Positions 16,489 to 26,306 of a stretch of DNA of 64,000 nt are shown here, piece after piece. The notes beneath the pieces were generated by a model. It did not search any database. It was not told the DNA's origin and saw only the letters and a program-made list of their open reading frames with translations. Each line of letters opens with the position of its first letter. The stretch's first letter is position 1. Source of the stretch: DATAWK01 sp036267255 (GTDB taxonomy: Bacteria > Acidobacteriota > Terriglobia > Terriglobales > Acidobacteriaceae); NCBI GenBank assembly GCA_036267255.1, contig DATAWK010000029.1:124001-188000 (forward strand). Reading direction: 5' to 3'. Position numbers and translations under genes: made by a program.

Positions 16489-17388
16489 TTACGAAATCTT
16501 TTTGCGCATTTTCGCAGTACGTGGTTTCGGGCCCGCCAGTGGCTTGCGGGGAATGCGCGGGATAGTTTGCGTGTTACCAGTAGCGGCCTGTTGCAGGGCA
16601 CGCACTTCCTGGGGATTCAACTCGCGCATTTCTCCTGGAGGTACGTCGAGTACCAGCGGCCCGTAACTGACGCGGCGAATCTTCTCGACGTGATGGCCGA
16701 TCTCCTCAAACATTTTGCGCAGCTGGCGATTGCGGCCTTCTGTAATCGAGACTTCAAACCAGGGATTTTCTCCCTCGCGAAAGAGGCGAATCTTTGACGG
16801 CGATGTTTTGACGCGCCCTTCCGGCAAGCCAGGTCTGCCGAGAGGAATGGAAATTCCGCGCCGCAGGCGGTTGATGGCAGCTTCATTGGGCATGCCGCTG
16901 ACTTTTACCAGATATGTTTTTGCCACGTTGGAGGAAGCGTGCGTGAGCGTCTGAGCCAACGCGCCGTCGTTGGTGACGATCAGCAATCCTTCACTGTAGT
17001 AGTCGAGGCGGCCAACGGGATAGAGCCGCATGCTCATGCGCGTGAAGAAGTCCATGACCGTGGGACGGCCCTGCGGGTCCTGGGTGGTGGTGACATACCC
17101 TTTGGGCTTGTTCAAAACGAAGTAGCGATGGTTTTCGGCTGCGCGGATCAGTTTGCCATCCACGCGAATATGATCGTGCTGCGGGTCTGCCTTGGCGCCC
17201 AGCGTGGTGACAGTGACTTTGTTTACCTGTACACGCCCTTGCGTGATCAACTCCTCCGCTTTGCGCCGGGAGGCAATACCCGCCGCCGCCAGAATCTTTT
17301 GCAGACGCTGGTCTTTTCGTTCAGGAGAGGGCCGTTCAGAAAGAGGTCGTTTGGAGCTGTCCTGCCCAGGCTCACTTTTCGGATTCAT
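16489..17388 (-). CDS. rluB: rRNA pseudouridine synthase, RsuA/RluB family
   Basis: This enzyme converts a uridine of 23S (RluB) or 16S (RsuA) rRNA to pseudouridine. An N-terminal S4 RNA-binding domain (~residues 25-85, 'RLQKILAAAGIASRRKAEELI') precedes the catalytic domain with 'VGRLDYYSEGLLIVTNDG', whose Asp is the catalytic residue, and 'EGRNRQLRKMFEEIGHHVEKI'. The extra ~45 basic C-terminal residues and a charged N-terminal tail are common in RluB-type members. ATG 17388 overlaps the scpB stop by 17 bases and has GGAAG upstream. A TTG 8 codons earlier is possible. The pairing scpA-scpB-rluB is widely conserved in bacteria and supports the assignment. Confidence 0.92.
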   Translation of the reverse strand: MNPKSEPGQDSSKRPLSERPSPERKDQRLQKILAAAGIASRRKAEELITQGRVQVNKVTVTTLGAKADPQHDHIRVDGKLIRAAENHRYFVLNKPKGYVTTTQDPQGRPTVMDFFTRMSMRLYPVGRLDYYSEGLLIVTNDGALAQTLTHASSNVAKTYLVKVSGMPNEAAINRLRRGISIPLGRPGLPEGRVKTSPSKIRLFREGENPWFEVSITEGRNRQLRKMFEEIGHHVEKIRRVSYGPLVLDVPPGEMRELNPQEVRALQQAATGNTQTIPRIPRKPLAGPKPRTAKMRKKIS

Positions 17389-18283
17389 GGGCAGGGTCTT
17401 CCGTTGTCCCAAATTTTGTAACAGTCACGGTTGCATTTTCTTCAGAATTGGAGATATCTGCTTCCGGATTTGGGTTTGCGATAGACTCCGGCTCTGCATT
17501 TTCCAGCTCAGCATATTCCTGTAATGAAGAATCGACAGCTTCAGCATCTGCCATTTCGGCAGCCATCTTCTCAAACTCCTCAATACTGGGCAGCTCGTTG
17601 ACGTCCTTCAGGCCAAAGCGCAGCAGAAAATCCTTGGTGGTCTTGTAGAGAATTGGCCGCCCGATTACCTGCTTGCGCCCCGCTGTCGCAATCAGCTTGC
17701 GGCTGATCAGGCTGCCCAGCACGCCGCCGGAATCGACACCGCGAATTTCACTGATCTCAGGCGCCGTTACAGGCTGTTTATAAGCCACCACAGCCAGCGT
17801 TTCCAGTGCCTGCAAAGAAAGCTTCATAGGAGGTTTCAGACGTTTTACGAAAGCACGCACGGCATCGTGATACTCAGCCTTGGTGGCCATGCGATAACCG
17901 CCTGCGATCTCGCGAATCTCCATGCCGCGATCGTCGCTGGCATATTCCGCAATCAACGCGTGTACTACCTGCTCCACTTCGGCGCGGACTTGCTTGTCGC
18001 GTTGACGTGCGAGCTTTGTGTCCTCTGGAGTCATGCCGGTGATGGGCAGCGTCGCCTGCTCCGAACTATCCGCAACCTCTGCGGCAGCTTCCGCAGTTGG
18101 TGGATCGTCAGAATGCTGCGCCTCACCTGTGTCAGTGTTGGTCGGTGAGACGGATTCTTCAGCAGAGTCTTCCTGCGGCAGGCTGGCGAGGATTTCCTGT
18201 TCAAAGACAGCTGTCAATTGGGCCAGTGTGACCGGCTCTTCTGCCGCGTAAATGACGGCTTCGATTTTGGCTTTTAAACTCAT
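17372..18283 (-). CDS. scpB: Segregation and condensation protein B
   Basis: ScpB is the winged-helix dimer that with ScpA and SMC forms the bacterial condensin complex for chromosome compaction and segregation. The N-terminal 'LKAKIEAVIYAAEEPVTLAQL' and the central 'ALETLAVVAYKQPVTAPEISEIRGVDSGGVL' region (split by short variations) are diagnostic. The protein has 303 residues, longer than the usual ~190-220, for two reasons. An acidic, Ser/Thr/Glu-rich insert of about 50 residues (~34-85) interrupts the first winged-helix domain. A second acidic tail follows residue ~230. Both look disordered. It lies 72 bases downstream of scpA and overlaps rluB. Confidence 0.93.
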   Translation of the reverse strand: MSLKAKIEAVIYAAEEPVTLAQLTAVFEQEILASLPQEDSAEESVSPTNTDTGEAQHSDDPPTAEAAAEVADSSEQATLPITGMTPEDTKLARQRDKQVRAEVEQVVHALIAEYASDDRGMEIREIAGGYRMATKAEYHDAVRAFVKRLKPPMKLSLQALETLAVVAYKQPVTAPEISEIRGVDSGGVLGSLISRKLIATAGRKQVIGRPILYKTTKDFLLRFGLKDVNELPSIEEFEKMAAEMADAEAVDSSLQEYAELENAEPESIANPNPEADISNSEENATVTVTKFGTTEDPAHESEK

Positions 18284-18355
18284 TGCTTCCTATGAAATTC
18301 AAGAATAACAACTGCTGAGGTTTTTATCTGCAATTCCAGCCATCTACGTCATGCT

Positions 18356-19276
18356 TTAACGCCAGTCATCGCGGCTTTCAGCCTGAACGGACTCAAAATT
18401 CTCATGTTTCTTAATCAGAATCTCACCGAAAGTGCGGTCCTGGCGCAGCAGAATGGCCTGCATGCGGACCAGTTCCAGCAAGGCAAGGAAGATGCAGATC
18501 AAAGCGCGCTCGGAACGTAATGAGTGGAGCAGGCGGCGCAACGGGACAGGACGATCTTCTGTGATCAGGCGACGGCGCACGTAGTCGATCATCTGTGCGA
18601 CGGTCACGGCATCTTCGTTAACGTCCAACACTGGCCGCTGCTTGGCGCGATCGAGAATCTCACGGAAGACGCGAACCAGGTCGACGGTGTCGGCAGCAAT
18701 CTCCTGCTCGGTGCCGGGAGCATCGCGAAATTCTCGAATGGCCGGGTTGGTCCAGGTCGATTCTTCAATCAACTGCTTTTGCAGCAGCATCTGCGCCGCG
18801 TTCTTGAATTTCTCGTGCTCCAGCAGGCGCTCCACCAATTCGCGGCGGGGATCGTCCTGGGCTGAGTCGGTGGTGCCATCATCGGCGCGGGGCAGCAGCA
18901 TCTTGCTCTTAATGTGGATGAGCAGCGACGCCATGTAGATAAATTCGCCGGCGGTATCGACATCGGATTGCTTCAGGGTTTCGACGTACGACAGAAACTG
19001 CGCCGTAATGCGCGCGATGGGAATGTCGTAGATGTCGATGTCCTGTTTGCGGATCAGATCGAGCAGCAGGTCCAGAGGTCCGTCATAGACCTGGCCGACA
19101 GAGACGGAGAACGGGAAGGCGTTGTCCCCGGCCTGCGGCTTTTTTGCTACCGGTGAGGCGGGGGGCTTTCCCGGCGATGAAGAGGTCCCAGCAGGGGTAG
19201 CTTCTAGGGGCTGTTGCTCTTCCGTGCCGGGTTCGAGATTGGGTTCGATCTCTGACATGCTTGCTCTTTGGGTCAT
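18356..19276 (-). CDS. scpA: Segregation and condensation protein A
   Basis: ScpA is the kleisin that bridges the two SMC heads. The kleisin N-terminal signature 'YDGPLDLLLDLIRKQDIDIYD' is at about residues 63-83, followed by 'IPIARITAQFLSYVETL' and 'AGEFIYMASLLIHIKSKMLLP'. The C-terminal winged-helix region holds 'SERALICIFLALLELVRM'. The first ~55 residues are a Pro/Ser/Glu-rich extension without a predicted fold. The start ATG overlaps the trpS stop as ATGA (19273-19276), which implies translational coupling. MSEIEP, six codons later, is an alternative. The unusual operon partner trpS is also seen next to scpAB in other genomes. Confidence 0.95.
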   Translation of the reverse strand: MTQRASMSEIEPNLEPGTEEQQPLEATPAGTSSSPGKPPASPVAKKPQAGDNAFPFSVSVGQVYDGPLDLLLDLIRKQDIDIYDIPIARITAQFLSYVETLKQSDVDTAGEFIYMASLLIHIKSKMLLPRADDGTTDSAQDDPRRELVERLLEHEKFKNAAQMLLQKQLIEESTWTNPAIREFRDAPGTEQEIAADTVDLVRVFREILDRAKQRPVLDVNEDAVTVAQMIDYVRRRLITEDRPVPLRRLLHSLRSERALICIFLALLELVRMQAILLRQDRTFGEILIKKHENFESVQAESRDDWR

Positions 19277-20319
19277 CCCTGCTGGCTCGCGGACGCGATA
19301 TGCATAGCCGCGCGGACCTGCCGCATGGTCTCTTCAGCTCGATTCTGCGCTTTCCTGGAACCTGCGTCCAGAATCTCCCAAACCTGCTGCGGTTTGGCGG
19401 CGAAGGTGCTGCGGCGTTCCTGCAATGGAGCGATCTCCCGGACGATAGCATCGGCAGCCCATCCCTTGCACTCGATGCAGCCGATACCGGCAGTGGTGCA
19501 ACCTTCGCGGACTTTCTGCTGCGTCTCTGGGGTGGAGAAGACTTTGTGCAGATCGAAGACCGGGCAAACATCCGGATTGCCCTTGTCCGTGCGGCGAATG
19601 CGCGCCGGATCGGTGACCATGGTTTTCAGCTTCTGGCGAACCACCGGCTCCGGATCGGTGAGCAGGATGGTGTTGCCATAGCTCTTCGACATCTTGCGGC
19701 CATCGGTGCCGGGCAGCTTGGGCGATGGCGTGAGCAGGACTGCAGGTTCCGGCAAAACTACGGGAACTGCAGGGTAAAAATGATTGAATCGTCGGGCAAC
19801 TTCGCGCGTCAACTCGACGTGCGCAACCTGATCCTGGCCGACGGGCACAAAGTCTGCCTGATAGAGGAGAATGTCTGCCGACTGCAGTAACGGATAGCCG
19901 AGAAAACCGTACGTGCTCAGATCTTTGGTGCTGAGATTCTCCTGCTGCTCTTTGTAGGTTGGCACGCGCTCCAGCCAGCCGAGCGGCGTAATCATGGAAA
20001 ACAGCAAATGCAGTTCAGCGTGCTGGGGAACGTGCGACTGCACAAAGAGGACGCTTTGTTCCGGGTCAAGTCCGGCGCCCAGCCAGTCCAGCGCAACGTC
20101 AAGCGTATTTTCACGCAGGTTCGATGTGTCGGCGTAGTCCGTGGTGAGGGCGTGCCAATCGGCGATGAAGAAGTAGCACTCGTATTTCTCCTGCTGCTCC
20201 TGCAGGCGCAGCCAGTTGTAGAGTGCGCCCATGTAGTTGCCCAGGTGCAGCTTGCCGGTGGGGCGCATGCCGCTGAGCACACGCTTGCGCGCGGACGAAT
20301 TGAGGATGATCTGATCCAT
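19273..20319 (-). CDS. trpS: Tryptophanyl-tRNA synthetase
   Basis: This class I synthetase charges tRNA-Trp. The HIGH-like signature 'GMRPTGKLHLGNYMGAL' is near residue 18, and 'GRKMSKSYGNTI' near residue 195 is the KMSKS loop. 'QSADILLYQADFVPVGQDQ' is the Trp-pocket region. The length of 348 residues is standard. I prefer ATG 20319, with GAAAG upstream; a TTG five codons earlier (20334) is possible. It is the first gene of the coupled set trpS-scpA-scpB-rluB. No T-box or Trp leader was recognised in the 78-base upstream gap. Confidence 0.97.
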   Translation of the reverse strand: MDQIILNSSARKRVLSGMRPTGKLHLGNYMGALYNWLRLQEQQEKYECYFFIADWHALTTDYADTSNLRENTLDVALDWLGAGLDPEQSVLFVQSHVPQHAELHLLFSMITPLGWLERVPTYKEQQENLSTKDLSTYGFLGYPLLQSADILLYQADFVPVGQDQVAHVELTREVARRFNHFYPAVPVVLPEPAVLLTPSPKLPGTDGRKMSKSYGNTILLTDPEPVVRQKLKTMVTDPARIRRTDKGNPDVCPVFDLHKVFSTPETQQKVREGCTTAGIGCIECKGWAADAIVREIAPLQERRSTFAAKPQQVWEILDAGSRKAQNRAEETMRQVRAAMHIASASQQG

Positions 20320-20397
20320 TGGCAATGCTTTCAAGACAGATGGTAACGGAATTCGAGTTCTACTTCGAATGGAACTACGCGCAACGAGAACGACAAA

Positions 20398-21093
20398 CTA
20401 CAAGGCAATCAGAATATGGCTGAAGACTGCAAGCATCGGACTGACGATCATGCCGATAAAGCGTCCGCCGAAGAGGAAGACCAGAATCAAGCCGATCATG
20501 CCGATGGAGTCGTATGCCCGCAGCCAGTTGTACGGCAGCATGTGGCGCAGCACGTGACTGCCATCGAGCGGTGGTAGCGGAATCAAGTTGAAGGCCATGA
20601 GGACCAGATTCAGCAGGACGGCGTAATAGAGCAGAAGAGTCAACGGAAACAGCACGGGACTGCTGTTCATAGCGACAGCATCCACAGCTCCCATTTGTGC
20701 AGCCATCACGACCGTCAGCACGGTTTGAGCGCTGATGAATTTCAGCAGGATCAACAAAATCAGAGCAACGATCGCGGTGAGGAGATTGCTGGCGGGGCCG
20801 GCCAACGTGGTCAAAATATCGTCTCGCGTAATGTGCTTGAAGTTGCGTGTGGTCACTGGCGTCGGTTTGGCCCAGCCGATGAGTGGAAAGCCGGCATACA
20901 CGCAAAGCAGCGGTATCAGGAGAGTGCCAAACGGGTCGATGTGTTTGATCGGGTTCAGCGTCACACGGCCCAGCATGCGGGCTGTCGGGTCGCCCAGGCG
21001 GTTGGCCATCCAACCGTGCGCCGCCTCATGCAGGCTGATAGCAAAAAGCAAAACCACGATTTGAAAAATAATGAGGACGACGTGAAGATTCAT
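20398..21093 (-). CDS. Site-2 protease family (M50) intramembrane metalloprotease
   Basis: A 231-residue polytopic membrane protein with the zinc-binding motif 'HEAAHGWMANRLGDPTAR' in the first span (His at ~22 and ~26, Glu at ~23). The third ligand region, 'NLIPLPPLDGSHVL' near residue 170, has the NPDG-like form with the essential Asp. 'LAGPASNLLTAIVALI' near 100 is also a family hallmark. These short, PDZ-less M50 proteins cleave within membranes, for example in regulated release of transcription factors, or have housekeeping roles. The partner is unknown. It sits 78 bases upstream of trpS and 72 bases downstream of an acetyltransferase on the same strand. Confidence 0.92.
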   Translation of the reverse strand: MNLHVVLIIFQIVVLLFAISLHEAAHGWMANRLGDPTARMLGRVTLNPIKHIDPFGTLLIPLLCVYAGFPLIGWAKPTPVTTRNFKHITRDDILTTLAGPASNLLTAIVALILLILLKFISAQTVLTVVMAAQMGAVDAVAMNSSPVLFPLTLLLYYAVLLNLVLMAFNLIPLPPLDGSHVLRHMLPYNWLRAYDSIGMIGLILVFLFGGRFIGMIVSPMLAVFSHILIAL

Positions 21094-21165
21094 TGGGTTT
21101 AAAAGGCGCTGCCATGCTCATGCGCCATTGTGATGGTAGCATGGGCCGCCGGACTTTCCGGCGCT

Positions 21166-21969
21166 TCAGGACTCCTTGCGCGGGCTGTCTTTCTTACGGA
21201 TAGTGCGTGCAGGAATGCCTCCGCTGACGCTGTTTGCCGGTACGTTGTGCGTGGCCAGACCCATGGCGCCCAGCATGGCGTTTTCTTCCACGCTTACACC
21301 GGCCAGAACAGTGGCGTGGTAGGTGATGCGCGCGTTGGGGCCAATCTCGGTTGTGCGATTGGTCACGTCGTGGGAGTCATTGACGTCGTGGGTGTGGGAG
21401 TAGACATTGGCGTAATCGGAGATGGAACTGCCGGCATGGACGATGATTTCGCCGCGGTCGTCGAGCAGGACGTATTTGTGAATGACGCAGTTGTCTTCAA
21501 TGGTCAGGTTGTAGCCGTAGGTGAACTCCACGCCGTGGAAGATTTTTACATTTTTGCCGACATGCTTGAAGATGTGGCGCGCCAGCATGCAGCGGAAGCG
21601 GAAACCCAGCCAGTGGTTCAGACCCACCGGGGAGCGGTCAAACATCTGCCAGAACCAGATGAGCGGTTTACGGATGGCGTATTGCTCTGCATTCACGTCC
21701 CCGTAATATTCCGGCTCAAGCGTGGCGTTGCGCGGGTCGAGGGTCAGTTGCAGCACGTTGAAGGGCAGCTCGGTTTCCAGGGTAAAGTTCAGCTTGCCGC
21801 CATGCGGGCGGCCCAGGTAGAGCTGGTGCAGCTCATCGCGCACAATCTCCGAGCGGCGGTCAGCATTTTGGTGCCGCGTAAATTCTTCATTCAGGTGTGC
21901 GATCCAGCGGGTGAAAGTCAATTCGGCTTCGGGAAGGGGCTTGAGAGTTCGATAGGTAACGTCAGGCAT
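21166..21969 (-). CDS. Acyltransferase with hexapeptide (left-handed beta-helix) repeats
   Basis: A 267-residue cytosolic enzyme of the LacA/WbbJ-like O-acetyltransferase type. The first ~110 residues are a distinctive helical N-domain ('ELTFTRWIAHLNEEFTRHQN', 'SEIVRDELHQLYLG'). The rest carries imperfect hexapeptide repeats ('GKNVKIFHGVEF', 'NLTIEDNCVIHKY', 'IIVHAGSSISDYANVYSHTH', 'ATVLAGVSVEENAMLGAMG'). The conserved 'YSHTHD' holds the likely catalytic His. It ends with 'NSVSGGIPARTIRKK', typical of acetyl-CoA-dependent sugar transferases. The substrate is unknown; surface sugars or small metabolites are both possible. Confidence 0.85.
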   Translation of the reverse strand: MPDVTYRTLKPLPEAELTFTRWIAHLNEEFTRHQNADRRSEIVRDELHQLYLGRPHGGKLNFTLETELPFNVLQLTLDPRNATLEPEYYGDVNAEQYAIRKPLIWFWQMFDRSPVGLNHWLGFRFRCMLARHIFKHVGKNVKIFHGVEFTYGYNLTIEDNCVIHKYVLLDDRGEIIVHAGSSISDYANVYSHTHDVNDSHDVTNRTTEIGPNARITYHATVLAGVSVEENAMLGAMGLATHNVPANSVSGGIPARTIRKKDSPRKES

Positions 21970-22097
21970 ATTCCGGATTCTCGGATCGTTGCGGGTTAAT
22001 TACTCCCGTGCTGCAGCATGCGCGTGCACGGCTACTGTACGAAATGAGGCTAGCACGGTGCGGGTGGTTCTTGCGACGTGTGAGCCGGCCGCTCTAG

Positions 22098-22856
22098 CTA
22101 TTCAATGGCGAAAACCGCGTAAACCGTGGCCGAACGCTCGACCTTGCGTGGATTCAGACTGAGCGGGAGTGGTGCGGGTGCTGCCTTCACGACTGGGCCA
22201 TTGGCTAAAAAAGCCTGAATACGATCAACGGCAACAGGCGCCTGCTGCTGATTGCTGGCGTAGATCAGATCGCCCAGTTTGACACCGAGCCCTTTCGCCA
22301 TCTGTTCGGCGATACCGCGTGCGCGGACGAGAGCCTTGCCAGCAGCCTGGGCTTCGAGTGCGTTCTCGTCAGCAAGCGTCCAGTCGATCTGGCCGCTCTG
22401 ATTGGCCCCTGCATTCACGGCGTCATTCAGGATTTTTGCCGCGTTGTCTGCCTTGGTCTTGACCGTCCAGCTCTGCTGCACACGGAATTTGCGCTGGGCC
22501 TGTTCGGCAGGCGGCAGTTTTTCATTTTCATACGGCTGCGTCTCTGCGATATTTTGGGATTCGCTCTGAATAGCGTCTTTCGGCACGCCCGCATCTGCGA
22601 GAGCTTTGGCGATGGCATTGGAAGCCTTGGAGCCATTCGCGTAGGCTGTCTCGGAATCTGGCCCGTAGACCTGATAACCAATGTGGACGATGGCAGTGTC
22701 GGCCATCGCGGTGGCGCTATCCGTGGCGGTGATGGAAATCGCACGATTGGTCTTATCGACCTTGATTTGCTGTGCGGAAGATAGGGCGACCATAGCCAGC
22801 AGGATTCCTGCGCACATCGTCATCGTCCGGAAGAAGTGTGATTTTTGTATCGGCAT
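22098..22856 (-). CDS. SIMPL domain (DUF541) periplasmic protein
   Basis: A 252-residue exported protein. A signal peptide (~residues 1-29, ending 'LSSAQQ') is followed by the SIMPL/DUF541 fold: 'ISITATDSATAMADTAIVHI', 'YQVYGPDSETAYA', 'GVPKDAIQSESQNI' and 'RKFRVQQSWTVKTKADNAAK'. It closes with the paired-strand motif near the C-terminus ('VERSATVYAVFAIE'). Relatives form ring-shaped oligomers in the periplasm (e.g. BP26/YggE) and have been linked to oxidative-stress defence, but the molecular role is not settled. It lies between trpD and the acetyltransferase gene on the same strand. Confidence 0.88.
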   Translation of the reverse strand: MPIQKSHFFRTMTMCAGILLAMVALSSAQQIKVDKTNRAISITATDSATAMADTAIVHIGYQVYGPDSETAYANGSKASNAIAKALADAGVPKDAIQSESQNIAETQPYENEKLPPAEQAQRKFRVQQSWTVKTKADNAAKILNDAVNAGANQSGQIDWTLADENALEAQAAGKALVRARGIAEQMAKGLGVKLGDLIYASNQQQAPVAVDRIQAFLANGPVVKAAPAPLPLSLNPRKVERSATVYAVFAIE

Positions 22857-22943
22857 GTTCTATCTCCGTGATCTTTCTGATCGCAAAGCTAACGACAACT
22901 TCTACAGTTTTAGACACCGTGCAACATCTTCAAGGCCATTCCG

Positions 22944-24017
22944 TTATTCCGTCGCGTTATTTTTGCCGAATTCCACCAACGCCGCCAGTGTACGCAACAC
23001 GGCGCCGGAGTCAATGGCCGTTGCCGCCAGTGCGATGCCTTCCAGAAATGTGGAGGCGACGCCAGCGACCACCAGGGCTGCTGCTGCATTCAGCAGGACA
23101 ATATCGCGGTAAGGGCCAGGTTCTCCCGCGAAGATGCATTGCAGCAGCGCGGCATTCTGCCGCGCATCTCCTCCAGTCAGTGCGGAGAGTGGTGTTGCGG
23201 ACAGGCTGGACTCCTCGACAGAAAACGTGCGCGCGTTTATGTGGCCATCCCGTACCTCGGCCAGCAGACTGGGGCCGGAGAGCGAAAGCTCGTCGATGCC
23301 GCCGCTATCTGCCAATGTAGAGCCTGAAGCGCCGTGAACGACCAGGCCATGCTCCATGCCCAGCAGCCGCATGGCTTCTGCCACCAGGGGCACCAATTCC
23401 GGGGCATAGACGCCCATCACCTGACGTCGTGCTCCGGCAGGGTTGGTGAGCGGGCCCAGGATGTTGAAGATGGTGCGAAAACCCAATGCCCGGCGCAAGG
23501 GCTGCACACGGCGCATAGCGGGATGCATGGCCGGCGCAAAGAGAAAGACGAAGCCCGTCTGGCGCAGGCAGGCGACGGCACGTTCCGGCGAAAGATTTAC
23601 CGGTACCCCAAGCAGTTCCAGTACATCCGCCGAGCCACAGCGGGAGGTGACGCTGCGATTGCCGTGCTTGGCAATCTTCGCCCCGGCGGCTGCGGCGACC
23701 AGGGCCGCTCCGGTGGAAATGTTGAAGGTGCCGCTGGCGTCGCCGCCAGTGCCGCAGGTGTCGACGAGTGCGGCGCGTTCGGTGTCCGTCAGGTCCAGCG
23801 GGATGGCTGCGTTACACATGGCATCGACGAAGCCGGCAAGCTCAGCAGCCGTGACGCCGCGCACCGCAAATGCCCCTAGAATGGCGGCAATTTGCGTGTC
23901 GGGCAGTTGGTTGGTCTGATCGGCCAGAATCTGCTGCATCAGCGCGCAGGCAGCCTCGCGGCTGAGTGGTGCCGGCTGCTCGGTGACCTGCTGAAGTAAC
24001 TCAAAAAAGCTCTGCAT
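22944..24017 (-). CDS. trpD: Anthranilate phosphoribosyltransferase
   Basis: TrpD joins anthranilate and PRPP in the second step of tryptophan synthesis. The protein has 357 residues. The PRPP loop 'DTCGTGGDASGTFNIST' is near residue 85, followed by 'KHGNRSVTSRCGSADVLELLG' (abbreviated pattern KHGNR...SADVLE), 'RTIFNILGPLTNPA' and 'VVHGASG'. ATG 24017 starts the family N-terminus (MQSFFELLQQV). The frame extends 46 codons upstream across the divergent promoter region but without similarity. No other trp genes are adjacent except the synthetase trpS 2.6 kb away on the same strand. It diverges from sucC. Confidence 0.96.
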   Translation of the reverse strand: MQSFFELLQQVTEQPAPLSREAACALMQQILADQTNQLPDTQIAAILGAFAVRGVTAAELAGFVDAMCNAAIPLDLTDTERAALVDTCGTGGDASGTFNISTGAALVAAAAGAKIAKHGNRSVTSRCGSADVLELLGVPVNLSPERAVACLRQTGFVFLFAPAMHPAMRRVQPLRRALGFRTIFNILGPLTNPAGARRQVMGVYAPELVPLVAEAMRLLGMEHGLVVHGASGSTLADSGGIDELSLSGPSLLAEVRDGHINARTFSVEESSLSATPLSALTGGDARQNAALLQCIFAGEPGPYRDIVLLNAAAALVVAGVASTFLEGIALAATAIDSGAVLRTLAALVEFGKNNATE

Positions 24018-24040
24018 CGTGGGTTTGGCTGCGGGCAAGT

Positions 24041-24067
24041 TTGCCCGGCCCTCGCTCGTCCGATAAT
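24041..24067 (+). promoter_or_regulatory. Possible promoter of sucC-sucD
   Basis: In the 136-base divergent gap, GATAAT (24062-24067) could be a -10 box, with TTGCCC (24041-24046) 15 bases upstream as a weak -35. The spacing is short, so this is tentative. A small GGGCAA/TTGCCC inverted repeat overlaps the -35. Confidence 0.25.
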
Positions 24068-24151
24068 ATCGAGTGTTCGATGCATTTGCTGATTTTTGCG
24101 CATGGACCTCTACAAACATGCGCAGTGCAAATGACGCGACCCTACAGAACA

Positions 24152-25332
<1,181 letters not shown>

Positions 25333-25372
25333 AGCCGATATTGAGCAGAGTTGGAGAGGATTCGAGAGAGTT

Positions 25373-26254
25373 ATGAGCGTACTGGTTGATGAAAATACTC
25401 GCCTGATTGTGCAGGGTATTACGGGAAAAGAAGGCACTTTCCACGCCAAGGGTTGCGCGGAATATGGCACCAACGTGGTGGGTGGAGTCACTCCGGGCAA
25501 AGGCGGCACCATGCATGAAGGCTGGCCTGTGTTTGACACCGTGGAAGAAGCCGTTAAGAAGACCGGCGCCAACGCAACGGTGATCTTTGTGCCGCCGCCG
25601 TTTGCCGCAGATGCCATTCTGGAAGCGGAAGATGCTGGCTTGCCATTGATCGTCTGCATTACCGAAGGGATTCCAGCGTTGGACATGGTGCGTGTCTGGA
25701 GCAAGCTGAAATCTTCTGCTTCGCGGCTGATCGGGCCGAACTGTCCGGGTGTCATCTCTCCGGGCAAGTGCAAGATCGGCATTATGCCGGGCCGCATTCA
25801 TAAAGAAGGCTCGGTTGGCATTATTTCGCGCTCCGGCACGCTGACGTATGAAGCGGTATATCAGTTGACGCAGCGCGGCATCGGCCAATCGACAGCCATC
25901 GGTATTGGCGGCGATCCCATCATCGGAACGACGCACGTGGATGCGTTGAAGTTGCTGAACGCAGATCCAGAGACTGAGGCGATCATTCTGATCGGCGAGA
26001 TCGGTGGCACCGCCGAAGAAGAGGCTGCGGAGTATGTAAAGCAGCACGTAAAGAAGCCGGTGGTGGGCTTTATTGCCGGACAGACCGCACCTCCGGGTCG
26101 CAGAATGGGTCATGCAGGCGCGATCATCTCCGGAGGCCAGGGAACGGCAGCCGACAAGATGAAGGCCCTGACCGCCGCAGGAATCCACGTCGTAAAATCG
26201 CCGGCTCTTATCGGCGAGACAATGGCCAAAGCGATGGGTAAGGCGAAGAGCTAA
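25373..26254 (+). CDS. sucD: Succinyl-CoA synthetase, alpha subunit
   Basis: SucD binds CoA and carries the phosphorylated His. It has 293 residues. 'LIVQGITGKEGTFHAKG' is the CoA-binding start, and 'GPNCPGVISPGKCKIGIMPG' is near residue 122. 'GRRMGHAGAIISGGQG' near 245 holds the active-site His. The ATG has a purine-rich ribosome site (GGAGAGG...GAGAG). It is co-oriented with sucC (40-base gap) and ndk (52-base gap). All three handle nucleoside phosphates, so linked expression of substrate-level phosphorylation and NTP balancing makes sense. Confidence 0.98.
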   Translation: MSVLVDENTRLIVQGITGKEGTFHAKGCAEYGTNVVGGVTPGKGGTMHEGWPVFDTVEEAVKKTGANATVIFVPPPFAADAILEAEDAGLPLIVCITEGIPALDMVRVWSKLKSSASRLIGPNCPGVISPGKCKIGIMPGRIHKEGSVGIISRSGTLTYEAVYQLTQRGIGQSTAIGIGGDPIIGTTHVDALKLLNADPETEAIILIGEIGGTAEEEAAEYVKQHVKKPVVGFIAGQTAPPGRRMGHAGAIISGGQGTAADKMKALTAAGIHVVKSPALIGETMAKAMGKAKS

Positions 26255-26306
26255 AGACTTATTTCAAAATTCATATTGGAACTTTTTCATCCCAAGGAGA
26301 TTTCGT

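Noticed and set aside
21148..21163. GCCGGA/TCCGGC hairpin after the acyltransferase gene
   Set aside because: Short stem and no T run on either strand, so not called a terminator.
21130..21999. 289-codon plus-strand frame opposite the hexapeptide acyltransferase
   Set aside because: The acyltransferase is clear on the minus strand. The other frame is rich in Val/Gly without motifs.
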